Counted from the stretch's first letter, positions 8,901 to 16,435 are shown. The stretch: 41,880 nt of DNA from Clostridia bacterium (GCA_017504405.1 JAFVRG010000020.1:1-41880), one strand, 5' to 3'. The notes: generated by a model from the letters alone, not told the origin. Numbers and translations are program-made.

Positions 8901-9142
8901 AGACAGAATATAGAGAACACGGCAATAACACCGAGTATCACGGGCATTATGCGATAGAGCACCCTGTCAACAGCCTCGGTTTTTTCGCGCAGGCTCGTGC
9001 GTGACTTACCCTTTGCCTTTTTCGGGGTATCCTCGTCCTCGTCCGCTTCTGTTTCTTCAATTTCTTTTTCATCTATCTTTTTGCGAAGAAGCTTTTTTTG
9101 CTCCTTGGCTGATTTCTTGCTGTTTTTCTTTATTCCAAACAT
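5957..9142 (-). CDS. ftsK: DNA translocase FtsK/SpoIIIE
   Basis: A 1061-residue DNA pump that moves chromosome ends through the closing septum. Four membrane segments lie at about residues 61-83, 98-121, 129-151 and 178-210, after a very basic N-terminus. A long charged, partly repetitive acidic linker (about 240-570) is rich in Asp, Glu, Ser and Tyr. The RecA-like motor follows, with Walker A GATGMGKSV near 712 and Walker B IIIDELNDL near 817. The C-terminal winged-helix gamma domain (about 985-1061), which reads KOPS/SRS-like sites, ends the protein. Walker A has Met where SpoIIIE has Ser, and Walker B has DELNDL against DELADL. The protein is longer than SpoIIIE (about 790) because of the linker. 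An AAAGGA site precedes ATG 9142; it heads a five-gene minus operon. Confidence 0.95.
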   Translation of the reverse strand: MFGIKKNSKKSAKEQKKLLRKKIDEKEIEETEADEDEDTPKKAKGKSRTSLREKTEAVDRVLYRIMPVILGVIAVFSIFCLITPESSGKVGMALSSLLRGIFSIGAYLVPVFVGIAAFFWRSDTKNHKRLARFVLSLIAVSFFSAIVYLITIPSAERAFEAGSFYSMGKDLSGGGFFGSLIGYGLYKGVGNFGAWMLSIAALLLYAITFLRVNFDIRSIGASIKDKLKSSAKNYSEKRKKALEDYGRELEEEEKARLEESELEKARKRALYDNVDTPERVALPDPEKGRKILFELDDDRLLDDNINTPMRAPALPRHSATVRFNGGRIQLDDDDSHPIIADDDFDIAEIDQLLSPLKIPEKKKTVKEKEYTITTDAVTSELRSLDDFENITEYSEGASAEGADEKITDESYYTAPVFSARERVSIFDEPDTDKGDATPYIDSPSVPNGTSFGRDNIMSFLSDDTDSDSEDNSSEYSYDRQRGEEDFDGTADSEYGYDGTEDYGDSDSENFEDADDSDYTDDEDEPALSPFARPAFERKEAPISVKVTKPFAEPHKKAPEYQMPPLSLLEASKPPINDNSEYEIRQKSEILEKTFENLKLPAKVVNISKGPRITRYELTTDQTIDVKKYARAISNISMNLESAGIRMETPIPGKRTVGVEVPNKISSLVYLRDMIDTDEFREAKSTTTICVGADVTGQPVYGDIAKMPHMLIAGATGMGKSVCINIIITSILYKARPDEVKLILIDPKKVEFIPYRGIPHLLVPVVTDAKKAAGALSWAVNEMERRYDLIEEAGVRNIEGYNEYAKKHTGFELLPKLVIIIDELNDLMMMARDTVESSIMRITQKARAAGIHLIIGTQRPSVNVITGVIKANIPSRIAFKVTSNVDSRTIFDSVEVGAEKLLSKGDMIYFPVTETSPRRVQGAFMSDSEVDSVVSFLRDNSPENAYDSDVWDDIENEARKCDASSKRSAGDGDAPAASKNDLDSMLANEQFRRAVELAVNNGEISASKIITELEIGFQKASRFVTYMQNFGIVSEPNGQKPRKTLIDHNQFIEMLNNMEESE

Positions 9143-9287
9143 CGCCGTTTCCTTTCTCTTGCAATTTCCGTATATTTTGCATCACATAAAATGCGTATAA
9201 CTATCCACAATAATTATGATACCAAATTTTTTTAAATTTTACAAGTATTTATTATATAAATTTTTTATTTTTTAGTTGGGAAGCTAT

Positions 9288-9671
9288 ATGGAAAAGGAAA
9301 AAATGAAAAAATCCGTAAAGGATAAAATTTTTATTGCCGTATCGTCATTCATTGCAGGGCTTATAAACGCAGTGTTCGGGACAGGTGCGGGTATGATTTA
9401 TATTATTGCGCTCTCTCGGTTGGGGGCGGGAAGGGACAGCCGCATTTTCGCCACCTCATCGCTCGCCGTGCTGGTCCTGTCAGCCGTATCCGCAACGGCA
9501 TACGCTGTCAGAGGACAGCTACCGCTTACAAACGCCCTTCCTATGTGTATTTTTGGCGCAATCGGCGGTGCAATCGGTGCGCTTTTGCTCGGGAAAATAA
9601 ATCCGAAGCTGTTGCGCCTTCTGCTCGCAGTGCTCCTGATAATCGGTGGAGTGCGTATGATAAGGGGGTGA
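9288..9671 (+). CDS. Half-size TSUP (TauE/SafE) permease, first of a pair
   Basis: A 127-residue membrane protein with four hydrophobic segments, matching one half of a TauE/SafE (TSUP) transporter. FIAGLINAVFGTGAGMIY is the typical first-helix motif with a small-residue-rich turn, and the C-terminal helix ends in LLIIGGVRMI. Full-length members (about 250 residues) arise from duplication of such a unit; here the halves are separate genes with a 4-base gap. Members export sulfite, sulfoacetate or other sulfur or organic anions; the substrate is not readable. I place the start at ATG 9288 after a weak GGGAAG; ATG 9303 is possible after GGAAAAGGA. Confidence 0.78.
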   Translation: MEKEKMKKSVKDKIFIAVSSFIAGLINAVFGTGAGMIYIIALSRLGAGRDSRIFATSSLAVLVLSAVSATAYAVRGQLPLTNALPMCIFGAIGGAIGALLLGKINPKLLRLLLAVLLIIGGVRMIRG

Positions 9672-9675
9672 AAAA

Positions 9676-10026
9676 ATGCTTGATTTCATAGTATATATAG
9701 CGGTGGGAATACTCGCAGGGCTCGGTGTGGGAAGCGGCGGACTCTTGCTTTTATATCTCACACTGATTTTGGATATGCCGCTCGCACAGGCTCGCTCTGT
9801 AAATCTTCTGTTTTTTGCAACGGCTTTGCTTTTCGCCTTTATCGTCAATTCAAAAAAGAGGCTGATAGAGCCCTCGCTGTCCCTATGGCTGATAGTTTTC
9901 GGAGTTATAGGCTCGTTTACGGGGATACTGTTCATAGGCTCAAATGACAGTAGTTTTTTGAGAACGCTGTTCGGTATTTTTCTCATATTGGGCGGCGGAT
10001 ATTCGCTATTTGCAAAAAAGGGCTAA
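9676..10026 (+). CDS. Half-size TSUP (TauE/SafE) permease, second of a pair
   Basis: A 116-residue partner of the gene before it, again with four hydrophobic segments and the TSUP first-helix motif (VGILAGLGVGSGGLLLLYL). It probably forms a heterodimer with the upstream product to make one transporter, as with other split TSUP pairs. An AAGGGGGTG site at the end of the first gene precedes ATG 9676, so the two are co-translated. No terminator is seen before the promoter at 10042. Confidence 0.78.
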   Translation: MLDFIVYIAVGILAGLGVGSGGLLLLYLTLILDMPLAQARSVNLLFFATALLFAFIVNSKKRLIEPSLSLWLIVFGVIGSFTGILFIGSNDSSFLRTLFGIFLILGGGYSLFAKKG

Positions 10027-10041
10027 AAGTGCAATTTTTTC

Positions 10042-10070
10042 TTGACAAAAAGTGCGTTTCAATATATAAT
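10042..10070 (+). promoter_or_regulatory. Perfect consensus sigma-A promoter of the cysE-like/cysS operon
   Basis: TTGACA (10042-10047), a 17-bp spacer and TATAAT (10065-10070), both perfect consensus. An AGGAGGTG site at 10088-10095 sits before the ATG at 10100. The leader is only about 20-25 bases, so there is no room for a T-box. Confidence 0.9.
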
Positions 10071-10099
10071 AAATTGATAGATACATCAGGAGGTGCAAC

Positions 10100-10582
10100 A
10101 TGAAAAGTATTGAGAGCAGGGTTCTTTCGGGAATAAGCAGGGTGAGGCGTGGCGTAGAGCGTGCCTGTGATACCGTAATTTCCGATATTAAGGCGGCGAA
10201 GAAGAACACGGGAGCGTGCGCTATCGGTGTAGTTGCCTTTGACAGAGGCTTTCAGGCGCTTTTTGCACACAGAATATCTTATAAGCTCAACAAAAACGGT
10301 TATACAGCGGCGGCTGACACAGTATCCCACATTGCCAAGTACTGTACGGGAATAGAATTGTCCCCCAGCGCGCGGATAGAGCAGGGTGTCTATATTGACG
10401 CAGGCAGCTCGCTCAGAGTTGCAGAGAATGCGTTTATCGCCAGAGGCTCGGTTATAAGGGTTAAGGCAAATGCCGTTTCGGGCGAGGCTTGCGAGGAGTG
10501 CGAGATAGATACGGCAAAGAGAATTGATGAGCTCGAGGCACGTGTCGCAGAGCTTGAGAAAAAGAGAAAAAGGGTGAAGTAA
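10100..10582 (+). CDS. Shortened serine O-acetyltransferase-like protein, probably inactive
   Basis: A 160-residue protein related to CysE. The region GFQALFAHRIS...NG (residues 50-67) and YCTGIELSPSARIEQGVYIDAG (about 81-102) align with GFHALQAYRIGHWLWNQG and the first left-handed beta-helix turns of CysE. The catalytic His of the IDHG/LDHA motif is replaced (IDAG), and the GETA and LGGTG stretches with the second catalytic His are missing. The next part, ARGSVIRVKANAVSGE, resembles the last coil (AGSVV...GVPA), so about 45 internal residues seem deleted. The C-terminus is a short predicted coiled coil (RIDELEARVAELEKK). The gene is intact, strongly promoted and 3 bases ahead of cysS, the classical cysE position in Bacillus-type operons. 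A regulatory or structural role is inferred. Confidence 0.72.
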   Translation: MKSIESRVLSGISRVRRGVERACDTVISDIKAAKKNTGACAIGVVAFDRGFQALFAHRISYKLNKNGYTAAADTVSHIAKYCTGIELSPSARIEQGVYIDAGSSLRVAENAFIARGSVIRVKANAVSGEACEECEIDTAKRIDELEARVAELEKKRKRVK

Positions 10583-10585
10583 TTT

Positions 10586-11992
10586 ATGCAGTTTTATAAT
10601 ACGTTATCAGGAAAAAAGGATGAGTTTGTCCCCATTGAGGCGGGCAAGGTAAGAATGTATGCGTGCGGTCCTACCGTATACAACTTCTTCCACGTCGGAA
10701 ACGCACGCTGCTTCGTTGTTTTCGATATGCTTCGCCGTTACCTTGAATACCGTGGCTATGAGGTAAAATTCGTTCAGAATTTCACCGATATTGACGATAA
10801 GGTTATAAGGAAGGCAAACGAGGAGGGCGTAACCTATGACGAAATTGCCCGCCGTTATATAGACGAATACTTTACCGATGCCCGTGGGCTCGGCGTGCGT
10901 GCGGCAACCGTTCATCCCCTCGCTACCGATAATATAGATATGATTATCGACATCGTTAAAACGCTGGTGGATAAGGGGTATGCTTACCCTGTTGAAAACG
11001 GTGACGTTTATTTTAGAACCCGTGTTTATAAGGATTACGGAAAGCTCTCGGGTATGCTCATCGAGGACCTCGAATCGGGCGCTCGCATTGACGTCTCGGA
11101 TATAAAGGAGGACCCCCTCGACTTCGCCCTCTGGAAGGGAGCGAAGCCCGGTGAGCCCGCATGGCAGTCCCCTTGGGGAATGGGCAGACCCGGCTGGCAC
11201 ATAGAGTGCTCGGCTATGGTTATGCGCTTTTTGGGTGAGAGCATAGATATTCACTGCGGAGGTCAGGACCTCATATTCCCGCACCACGAGAATGAGATAG
11301 CTCAATCTCAGTGCTGCACGGGAAAATGTTTCTGCAATTATTGGCTTCACAACGGATATATCAACGTTGATAACCATAAGATGTCAAAGTCGCTTAACAA
11401 TTTCTTTACCGTCCGTGAAATTGCGGAAAAGTACGGCTATCTTCCTATCCGTCACTTTATTCTCTCCTCTCATTACAGGAGCCCGATTAACTTCTCAAAG
11501 GATATAATAGAGCAGTCAAAATCTGCGCTTGAGCGTATATTCAACTGCTCCGATAGCCTTGATTTCTTCCTGCGTAATGCGCCCGAGGGCGGCATCCGTG
11601 AGGATGAGGCGGAATTGGTTGCTAAATTCAATTCTGCACGTGATAAAATGATTGAGGCTATGGACGACGACTTCAACACAGGCGGAGGAATTGCCGCTAT
11701 TTACGACCTCGTACGTGATATAAATATGGCGCTCTCGGCAAATGCGTCAAAGGGGGCTATGACTGTTGCAAAAGAGGTGCTGTGCGAGCTGTGCGAGCTT
11801 TTCGGATTTGTTGAGGAAAAGCAAAGCGACGACGCCCTCATCCGTGAAATTGAGGATGCAATCGAGCGCCGCCGTATAGCGAAGGCAGAGAAGAATTATG
11901 CGGAGGCTGACCGCATCCGTGCGGAGCTGCTTGAAAAGGGTGTGGTTCTGCGTGATACAGCACAGGGAACAACCTATCAGATAAACAAATAA
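10586..11992 (+). CDS. cysS: Cysteine--tRNA ligase
   Basis: A 468-residue class Ia synthetase that charges tRNA-Cys in the cytoplasm. The HIGH signature is HVGN at residues 36-39 after YACGPTVYNFF; the zinc site uses C27, the Cys in WHIECSAM and the FPHHENE histidine. KMSKS lies near residue 266 (HKMSKSLNNF). The length equals the usual bacterial 460-480. It starts 3 bases after the cysE-like gene, with an AAAGGGTGA site inside that gene's end. No T-box leader is seen upstream of the operon. A strong terminator follows at 12007. Confidence 0.97.
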   Translation: MQFYNTLSGKKDEFVPIEAGKVRMYACGPTVYNFFHVGNARCFVVFDMLRRYLEYRGYEVKFVQNFTDIDDKVIRKANEEGVTYDEIARRYIDEYFTDARGLGVRAATVHPLATDNIDMIIDIVKTLVDKGYAYPVENGDVYFRTRVYKDYGKLSGMLIEDLESGARIDVSDIKEDPLDFALWKGAKPGEPAWQSPWGMGRPGWHIECSAMVMRFLGESIDIHCGGQDLIFPHHENEIAQSQCCTGKCFCNYWLHNGYINVDNHKMSKSLNNFFTVREIAEKYGYLPIRHFILSSHYRSPINFSKDIIEQSKSALERIFNCSDSLDFFLRNAPEGGIREDEAELVAKFNSARDKMIEAMDDDFNTGGGIAAIYDLVRDINMALSANASKGAMTVAKEVLCELCELFGFVEEKQSDDALIREIEDAIERRRIAKAEKNYAEADRIRAELLEKGVVLRDTAQGTTYQINK

Positions 11993-12006
11993 ATACCTGT
12001 TATTTT

Positions 12007-12049
12007 GGGGTATCCGAGGCATATATTGCCACGGATACCCCCTTTTTTT
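12007..12049 (+). terminator. Intrinsic terminator of the cysE-like/cysS operon
   Basis: A 10-bp stem (12007-12016 with 12032-12041), extended inward by GGCA/TGCC (12018-12021 with 12027-12030) past an A-A mismatch, followed by seven T at 12043-12049. Confidence 0.92.
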
Positions 12050-12082
12050 CATTTATTGCGAATTATGGAATAAATATGTGGG

Positions 12083-12110
12083 TTACAAATTAAAATTTAA
12101 TTAGTATAAT
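12083..12110 (+). promoter_or_regulatory. Sigma-A type promoter of the MecA-like gene
   Basis: TTACAA (12083-12088), a 16-bp AT-rich spacer and a perfect TATAAT (12105-12110), followed by a GGAGG site just before ATG 12142. Confidence 0.7.
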
Positions 12111-12141
12111 GTTAATACAGAATTAAAAAACGGAGGCAGAT

Positions 12142-12726
12142 ATGGAGCTTTTGCTTATAAGTGATTCGAAGCTCAAGGTCACGCTGACAAACGAGGATAT
12201 GAAGCGGCTGGACATCAGCTGCGACGGACTTGATTACGATAATACAGAAACCAGACGTGCGTTCTGGCAGATACTTGACGAGGCGAAAAGCAAAACAGGC
12301 TTTGACGCCGCCCGTGACAGAGTTTTTATACAGGTATACCCTTCAAAATGCGGTGGATGTGAGATGTACGTTATAAAGCTGAAGGGGCTTTTCGGTAAGG
12401 AGAAAGAGGGGAAAATGGAGGTGGCGAAAACGAGAGCGAGCGTATTTTCCTTTGACAGCATGACGTCGCTTTTACCCGTATGTCGACAGCTGAAGGGGCT
12501 GGGATACGGGCGTGAGAGTGCGGCGTATATAGGAGATGACGGCAGATTTTATCTTGTGGTAAATGAGGAGAGCCCGACCTGTCAGCGAGGCTCGTTTGGC
12601 GAATTTTCATTCCTTGAGGAATACGGACGCCGTCACACCGAGCCATCGAGAGCGGCGTACATACGTGAGCACTGTCGGGCAATTGAGGAGAAGGATGCCG
12701 TAAATATACTTGCATCCTTTGCATAA
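12142..12726 (+). CDS. MecA-like adaptor protein
   Basis: A 194-residue protein resembling MecA/YpbH adaptors, which deliver substrates to the ClpC-ClpP protease. The N-terminal half (LISDSKLKVTLTNEDMKRLDI to about residue 80) has the MecA-type opening, including a Cys pair CGGC near residue 73. The second half, FDSMTSLLPVCRQLKGLGY to FGEFSFLEEYGRR, resembles the C-terminal ClpC-binding domain, where the family has a similar F.....L..F.E.G pattern. The length is close to that of YpbH. Competence or sporulation targets known in Bacillus cannot be assumed. It is a monocistronic unit: promoter at 12083, GGAGG site, terminator at 12802. Its 3' end is repeated downstream. Confidence 0.72.
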   Translation: MELLLISDSKLKVTLTNEDMKRLDISCDGLDYDNTETRRAFWQILDEAKSKTGFDAARDRVFIQVYPSKCGGCEMYVIKLKGLFGKEKEGKMEVAKTRASVFSFDSMTSLLPVCRQLKGLGYGRESAAYIGDDGRFYLVVNEESPTCQRGSFGEFSFLEEYGRRHTEPSRAAYIREHCRAIEEKDAVNILASFA

Positions 12727-12795
12727 GGGGACTGCCGTATTTCGGCATAACCGTAAACAAAAAAGGCTGTAGATATACTTGCGTCCTTAGCATAA
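12691..12795 (+). repeat. Partial duplicate of the mecA-like 3' end
   Basis: The last 12 codons of the MecA-like gene (12691-12726) recur 69 bases downstream (12760-12795) with about 80% identity. The second copy would read KKAVDILASLA-stop against KDAVNILASFA-stop, in the same frame, and several differences are third-position changes. It is separated from copy 1 by two in-frame TAA codons and a small hairpin (12733-12747). It looks like the scar of a tandem gene copy that was lost. Confidence 0.7.
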
Positions 12796-12801
12796 AAAAG
12801 A

Positions 12802-12829
12802 GGTGCAATTCCAAATACGGAATTGCACC
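12802..12829. terminator. Bidirectional terminator between mecA-like and rpiB
   Basis: A perfect 11-bp stem (12802-12812 with 12819-12829) with a 6-base loop, followed by TTTT on the plus strand and CTTTTTTA on the minus strand. It lies between two convergent genes. Confidence 0.88.
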
Positions 12830-12842
12830 CTTTTCTATGTGA

Positions 12843-13307
12843 TTATTTGCAGTTGTATTGGTCCTTCTCAACGTCGGTTATCATATTGACACGCAGCTCG
12901 TGACGTCCGCCGCTCTCGAACTCGTTTTCGAGGAACATATCCGTAATATCAACGGCGAGTCCCTGACCTATAACCCTTGCGCCCATGCACAAAACGTTTG
13001 CGTTGTTATGTATTCTGGTCATTTTTGCGCTGAACGTATCACCGCATACAGCGGCTCTTATGCCCTTGTATTTGTTTGCTACCATGCTCATACCGATGCC
13101 CGTGCCGCAGATGAGTATTCCGAGCGAATCGGGGTCCCCTTGTACACCGAGTGCGACCTTTGAGCCATATACGGGATAATGGCAGGAATCCGAGTTGTCA
13201 GGCCCGCAATCGACAACCTCATATCCCTTATCGGCGATATGCTTTTTGATTATCTCCTTGTAGTCATATCCTGCGGAATCTGCGCCAATGTAGATTTTTC
13301 TTTTCAT
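12843..13307 (-). CDS. rpiB: Ribose-5-phosphate isomerase B
   Basis: A 154-residue RpiB/LacAB-type sugar isomerase that interconverts ribose 5-phosphate and ribulose 5-phosphate in the pentose phosphate pathway. The signature GADSAGYDYK opens the protein; the active-site CGTGIGM places the catalytic Cys at residue 67, and RIHNNANVLCMG holds the phosphate-binding His near residue 100. The length is standard. It is the last gene of the plsY operon, 12 bases after tsaB, with a GAGG site. Confidence 0.94.
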   Translation of the reverse strand: MKRKIYIGADSAGYDYKEIIKKHIADKGYEVVDCGPDNSDSCHYPVYGSKVALGVQGDPDSLGILICGTGIGMSMVANKYKGIRAAVCGDTFSAKMTRIHNNANVLCMGARVIGQGLAVDITDMFLENEFESGGRHELRVNMITDVEKDQYNCK

Positions 13308-13319
13308 GATTTACCTCTT

Positions 13320-14030
13320 TTATATTTTGCTTTTTTGTTTTTCCTTTAGCTCACGCTCCGCCTGCGACATACGCAGATACGAGGGTGAGAGTGATGCGTC
13401 GCTGACAAATTCGCCACGCGTATATTTTTCCTCTGCAATCAGGGCTACCGAAACGGCATTCTGGTCTATGAGCGTTATCGGTGTTTCCTTTATCTTTACG
13501 TTAAATTTTTGCAGAGCATCCTTCGCTATAAAATATCCGTCACCGACGAGATAAACGGATTTGTCGCCCATTTTCCCCAACTCTGCGCCCAGCTCATCGA
13601 GCGATATTGCTCGGTCATCGCAAAGGCGGATAAGACCGTCATCTCCACATTCAAACAGAGCATTGTAGACCTGTGACCTGCGGGCGTCCATAACGGGGCA
13701 TATAACGGCATCTGTGGGACAGAGATTTCGTGCGAGCGCCTCAAGTGTTGAAACCTCAACGCACGGCACACCCTTGCCAAAGGCGAGTCCCTTGACTGTT
13801 GCCGCACCAATTCTTACACCCGTAAACGAGCCTGGGCCGTTTGCGAGCGCAAACAGCTCTATATCCTCAATGCTTTTTTTGCATTTTTTTAGCATATCGT
13901 CAACCATAGGCAATATGTTTTCGGTGTGCGTATTTCCGTTGTTGCATAAAAAGGAGCAGAGAATTTTTTTGCCGTCAACGAGTGCGGCAGATGCAACCTT
14001 CGCCGTTGTATCAATTGCTAGCGTCAGCAT
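13320..14030 (-). CDS. tsaB: tRNA N6-adenosine threonylcarbamoyltransferase partner TsaB
   Basis: A 236-residue ASKHA-fold protein of the t6A37 pathway. The N-terminal LAIDTTAKVASAAL strand pair, the HTENILPMVD segment and the glycine-rich GPGSFTGVRIGAATVKGLAFG are typical of TsaB. It is the platform that binds TsaD and TsaE to make t6A37 on ANN-decoding tRNAs; it carries no catalytic site of its own. It overlaps tsaE by 7 bases, and a GAGGGGG site precedes its ATG. tsaD is not in the window. Confidence 0.94.
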   Translation of the reverse strand: MLTLAIDTTAKVASAALVDGKKILCSFLCNNGNTHTENILPMVDDMLKKCKKSIEDIELFALANGPGSFTGVRIGAATVKGLAFGKGVPCVEVSTLEALARNLCPTDAVICPVMDARRSQVYNALFECGDDGLIRLCDDRAISLDELGAELGKMGDKSVYLVGDGYFIAKDALQKFNVKIKETPITLIDQNAVSVALIAEEKYTRGEFVSDASLSPSYLRMSQAERELKEKQKSKI

Positions 14031-14473
14031 ATATCCCCCTCGCTTTCGATAATAATTGTACGAGCCCCCTCGTCCCCGTCAATCCTTTGGATTGTTACCG
14101 TTACAGCGCCGTCGGGTATCTCGTCCTTAATGTTTTCGCTCCATTCGCACAGGATATATCCGTCACGTTCAAGGTAGTCGTAGTAGCCTATCGAGTACAA
14201 ATCGTCAGCGTCGGCTATTCTGTACGTATCGAAGTGGAAAAGAGACTTTATATCAGATTTATGCTCGTTCACAACCGTGTAGGTGGGGCTTTTTACCCCC
14301 TGTATTCCGAGCGCCGAGGCAAAGCCACGGCAGAATGCGGTTTTTCCCACGCCCATTTCGCCACGCATTGCAACGAACGCACGGGACGCGCCGCCTTGCA
14401 GCAGCTCGCAGGCGAGTGCTTTTCCTATATCCTCGGTCATCTGTGCCGAGGTTGAATAGAATTCTTTTTTCAT
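14024..14473 (-). CDS. tsaE: tRNA t6A biosynthesis ATPase TsaE
   Basis: A 149-residue P-loop ATPase. Walker A GEMGVGKT lies at residues 38-45, followed by SPTYTVVNEH and a LFHFDTYRI strand, both signatures of TsaE. It drives turnover of the TsaBD complex in t6A37 formation. The ATG overlaps the stop of the upstream methyltransferase as TAATG, and its end overlaps tsaB, so the three are coupled. Confidence 0.95.
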   Translation of the reverse strand: MKKEFYSTSAQMTEDIGKALACELLQGGASRAFVAMRGEMGVGKTAFCRGFASALGIQGVKSPTYTVVNEHKSDIKSLFHFDTYRIADADDLYSIGYYDYLERDGYILCEWSENIKDEIPDGAVTVTIQRIDGDEGARTIIIESEGDIC

Positions 14474-15657
14474 TACTTAATTTCTTTCAGATAATTTTCT
14501 GCGTTATCGCCCAAAATAAAGGATAACGCCGTATTATAGTCCTCGGCAAGCTTTTTGGCACGGGGCGAGCCCTTGTCAAAGCTCTTTGATTTTATAGCAC
14601 GTATAAGCGTGTTTTTCGGTGTGTTTTCGGGGTCGGTAAGCTCGGTTAGAGTCACCGAATATCCCGCCGCACGCAACCGCAGGGCACGCAGACCGTCGGT
14701 TATCGCCTCGCACAGCTTGTTTCTTATCTGCGGATGCGAGGTGACGAAGGACAGCTCCTTGACCTTGATTTTGTCGTTCAAATACCTGTGACAGCAGGGT
14801 GTTGACAAAATAACGTCAGCGCCGAGCGCAATGCCCGAGTCGAGCACCATGTCCGTTGCTATGTCGCAGGCGTGCAGGGAGATTAGCAGGTTAGGGTGAA
14901 TGTCCTTTGGCGTGTTTTTAACGTCATCGCATATAAATTCCATACCTGAAAATCCCGACAAACGGGCAATTTCGTTGCAGAAATCTATAACCTCGCCCCG
15001 CTGGTCAACACCCAGCATATAAACCTCACGTCCCTTTATTTCGGTAAGGTAGTGGTATACCGCAAAGCTGAGATAGCTTTTTCCGCAGCATAAATCGAAA
15101 ACAACAATTTTGCCATCCTCGGGTAATGCATAATACACGTTTTCAAGCGCCTCGGTGAAGTGGTTTATCTGGCGGAATTTTGCCTGTCTTTTGTCGTGAA
15201 CTCTTCCGTTTTTGTCGGATATTCCGAGGTGATAGAGAAACGGCTCACCGCCGGATAGAGCATAGCTCTTTTTTCTGTTAAGCTCCAAGGCTACGGTCTT
15301 TTCCGTATTGCCTACGGCATTTCGTATTTTGCCCTCGCCGATTATAACCGACGAGCCCTTTTTTGAACGCTTATATTCCGCCTCGGCGCCCTCGGTTATT
15401 ATATTTATCTGTGAGTAACAGGGTATAAGCTCGGCGATAGCGCCCGAAAGCTCCTCTGCACGCAGATTTCTCTGCGTAACCCTACCGAAATCGTATTCGG
15501 CCTCAATCGAGAGTATGCGCTCGCCGTTCTTTTGACAGAGCCTTCCCTTTTGCTTTTTAGGGCTTCCCTCTGACGCCTTCGAGAAAACGAGCGTCAGCGA
15601 GGGGGCGTTTGAAAACAAATCGCCAATTAGCGAGAGCAGCTTTTCCTCGACACTCAC
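14473..15657 (-). CDS. Class I SAM-dependent methyltransferase (Methyltransf_32-like)
   Basis: A 394-residue protein with a Rossmann-type methyltransferase domain in its second half. Motif I IVVFDLCCGKSYLSFAVYHYL lies near residue 185, a strand ending in an acidic residue (MLGVDQRGE) near 217, and LLISLHACDIATD plus VILSTPCCHRYL follow. The Cys/His-rich PCCH motif is typical of the METTL25/PF13679-like group. The N-terminal about 150 residues form an extra domain that may bind RNA. The substrate is unknown; the t6A-operon context suggests, but does not show, RNA. It starts at GTG, overlapping the plsY stop as GTGA. Confidence 0.8.
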   Translation of the reverse strand: MSVEEKLLSLIGDLFSNAPSLTLVFSKASEGSPKKQKGRLCQKNGERILSIEAEYDFGRVTQRNLRAEELSGAIAELIPCYSQINIITEGAEAEYKRSKKGSSVIIGEGKIRNAVGNTEKTVALELNRKKSYALSGGEPFLYHLGISDKNGRVHDKRQAKFRQINHFTEALENVYYALPEDGKIVVFDLCCGKSYLSFAVYHYLTEIKGREVYMLGVDQRGEVIDFCNEIARLSGFSGMEFICDDVKNTPKDIHPNLLISLHACDIATDMVLDSGIALGADVILSTPCCHRYLNDKIKVKELSFVTSHPQIRNKLCEAITDGLRALRLRAAGYSVTLTELTDPENTPKNTLIRAIKSKSFDKGSPRAKKLAEDYNTALSFILGDNAENYLKEIK

Positions 15658-16403
15658 TGCTCGTCCTCTGCGCTGTCAGTCAGCGGCTCCTCAGCCTTTT
15701 TCTTGGATTTGAAGGAGATTTTGCTCTCCTCGCCGTTAATCAGTCGCATAATATTTTTCCTGTGACACCAAACCACAAGGAGCATCTCAATCAGAGCAAT
15801 TGAGAGCTGGGGCAGGGAAATTCCGCCCGCTCTGAAAATTACAAATCTTGCGAGTATAAAGGGGTACATCATAGCGGTTATGCAGGAACCGAGAGATACG
15901 TACTTGGTTATAGCAACGATGATTACGAATACTACGAAAACCACAGCAAAAACCTTGATGCTGAGCATAGCTATTGCAGTCGCTGTGCAGAGAACACCCT
16001 TACCGCCCTTAAAGCCGTAGTATACAGGGTAAATGTGACCGAGTATGCAGGTAAGTCCTGCGATATAGCAGAACGGCGAGAAGCTGTACGTTGAAACGTA
16101 TGAAAAGCCGCCGATGATTGCCGCAATGAATATGGCGAGAACGGTTTTTACAATATCGCCGAGCAGAGTGAATACCGCCGCACCCTTTCCGTAGGTACGG
16201 AGCATATTGGTAGTGCCCGCATTGCCGCTGCCGAACTTACGCACGTCGCCACCGTAGAAAATTTTTGAGATAATTATAGCACTGTTGATACTGCCGAGCA
16301 GATATGCGATTACCGCCGCCGCCAGATAAAAGAGAATGAGAACGAAAATGTTCTGCGCCGACGGGGGCACGAGTGATACAAGACCGTGTTGCAGTATGTT
16401 CAT
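15654..16403 (-). CDS. plsY: Acyl-phosphate:glycerol-3-phosphate acyltransferase PlsY
   Basis: A 249-residue membrane enzyme that makes lysophosphatidic acid from acyl phosphate and glycerol 3-phosphate, the first phospholipid step in most Gram-positives. The signature YLLGSINSAIIISKIF and the conserved GSGNAGTTNMLR loop are visible, as are GHIYPVYYGFKGGKG and five or so membrane segments. The family length is about 200; here a charged Lys/Glu-rich tail of about 35 residues is added. I start at ATG 16403 because it has an AAGGTGG site; an upstream in-frame start at 16445 would lie at or before the promoter -10 box. Confidence 0.93.
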   Translation of the reverse strand: MNILQHGLVSLVPPSAQNIFVLILFYLAAAVIAYLLGSINSAIIISKIFYGGDVRKFGSGNAGTTNMLRTYGKGAAVFTLLGDIVKTVLAIFIAAIIGGFSYVSTYSFSPFCYIAGLTCILGHIYPVYYGFKGGKGVLCTATAIAMLSIKVFAVVFVVFVIIVAITKYVSLGSCITAMMYPFILARFVIFRAGGISLPQLSIALIEMLLVVWCHRKNIMRLINGEESKISFKSKKKAEEPLTDSAEDEQ

Positions 16404-16435
16404 AAAAACCACCTTAAATGTTATTTCAATTATAT

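Noticed and set aside
9143..9287. Promoters between ftsK and the TSUP pair
   Set aside because: The region is AT-rich with many weak -10-like matches; TTGTGG with ATGTGA at 17 bp on the minus strand is too poor to call.
10020..10100. T-box riboswitch before the cysE-like/cysS operon
   Set aside because: The distance from the promoter to the start is about 30 bases, too short for specifier stem and antiterminator.
10607..11377. 256-codon frame on the minus strand opposite cysS
   Set aside because: It is fully antisense to a conserved synthetase and shows no family features.
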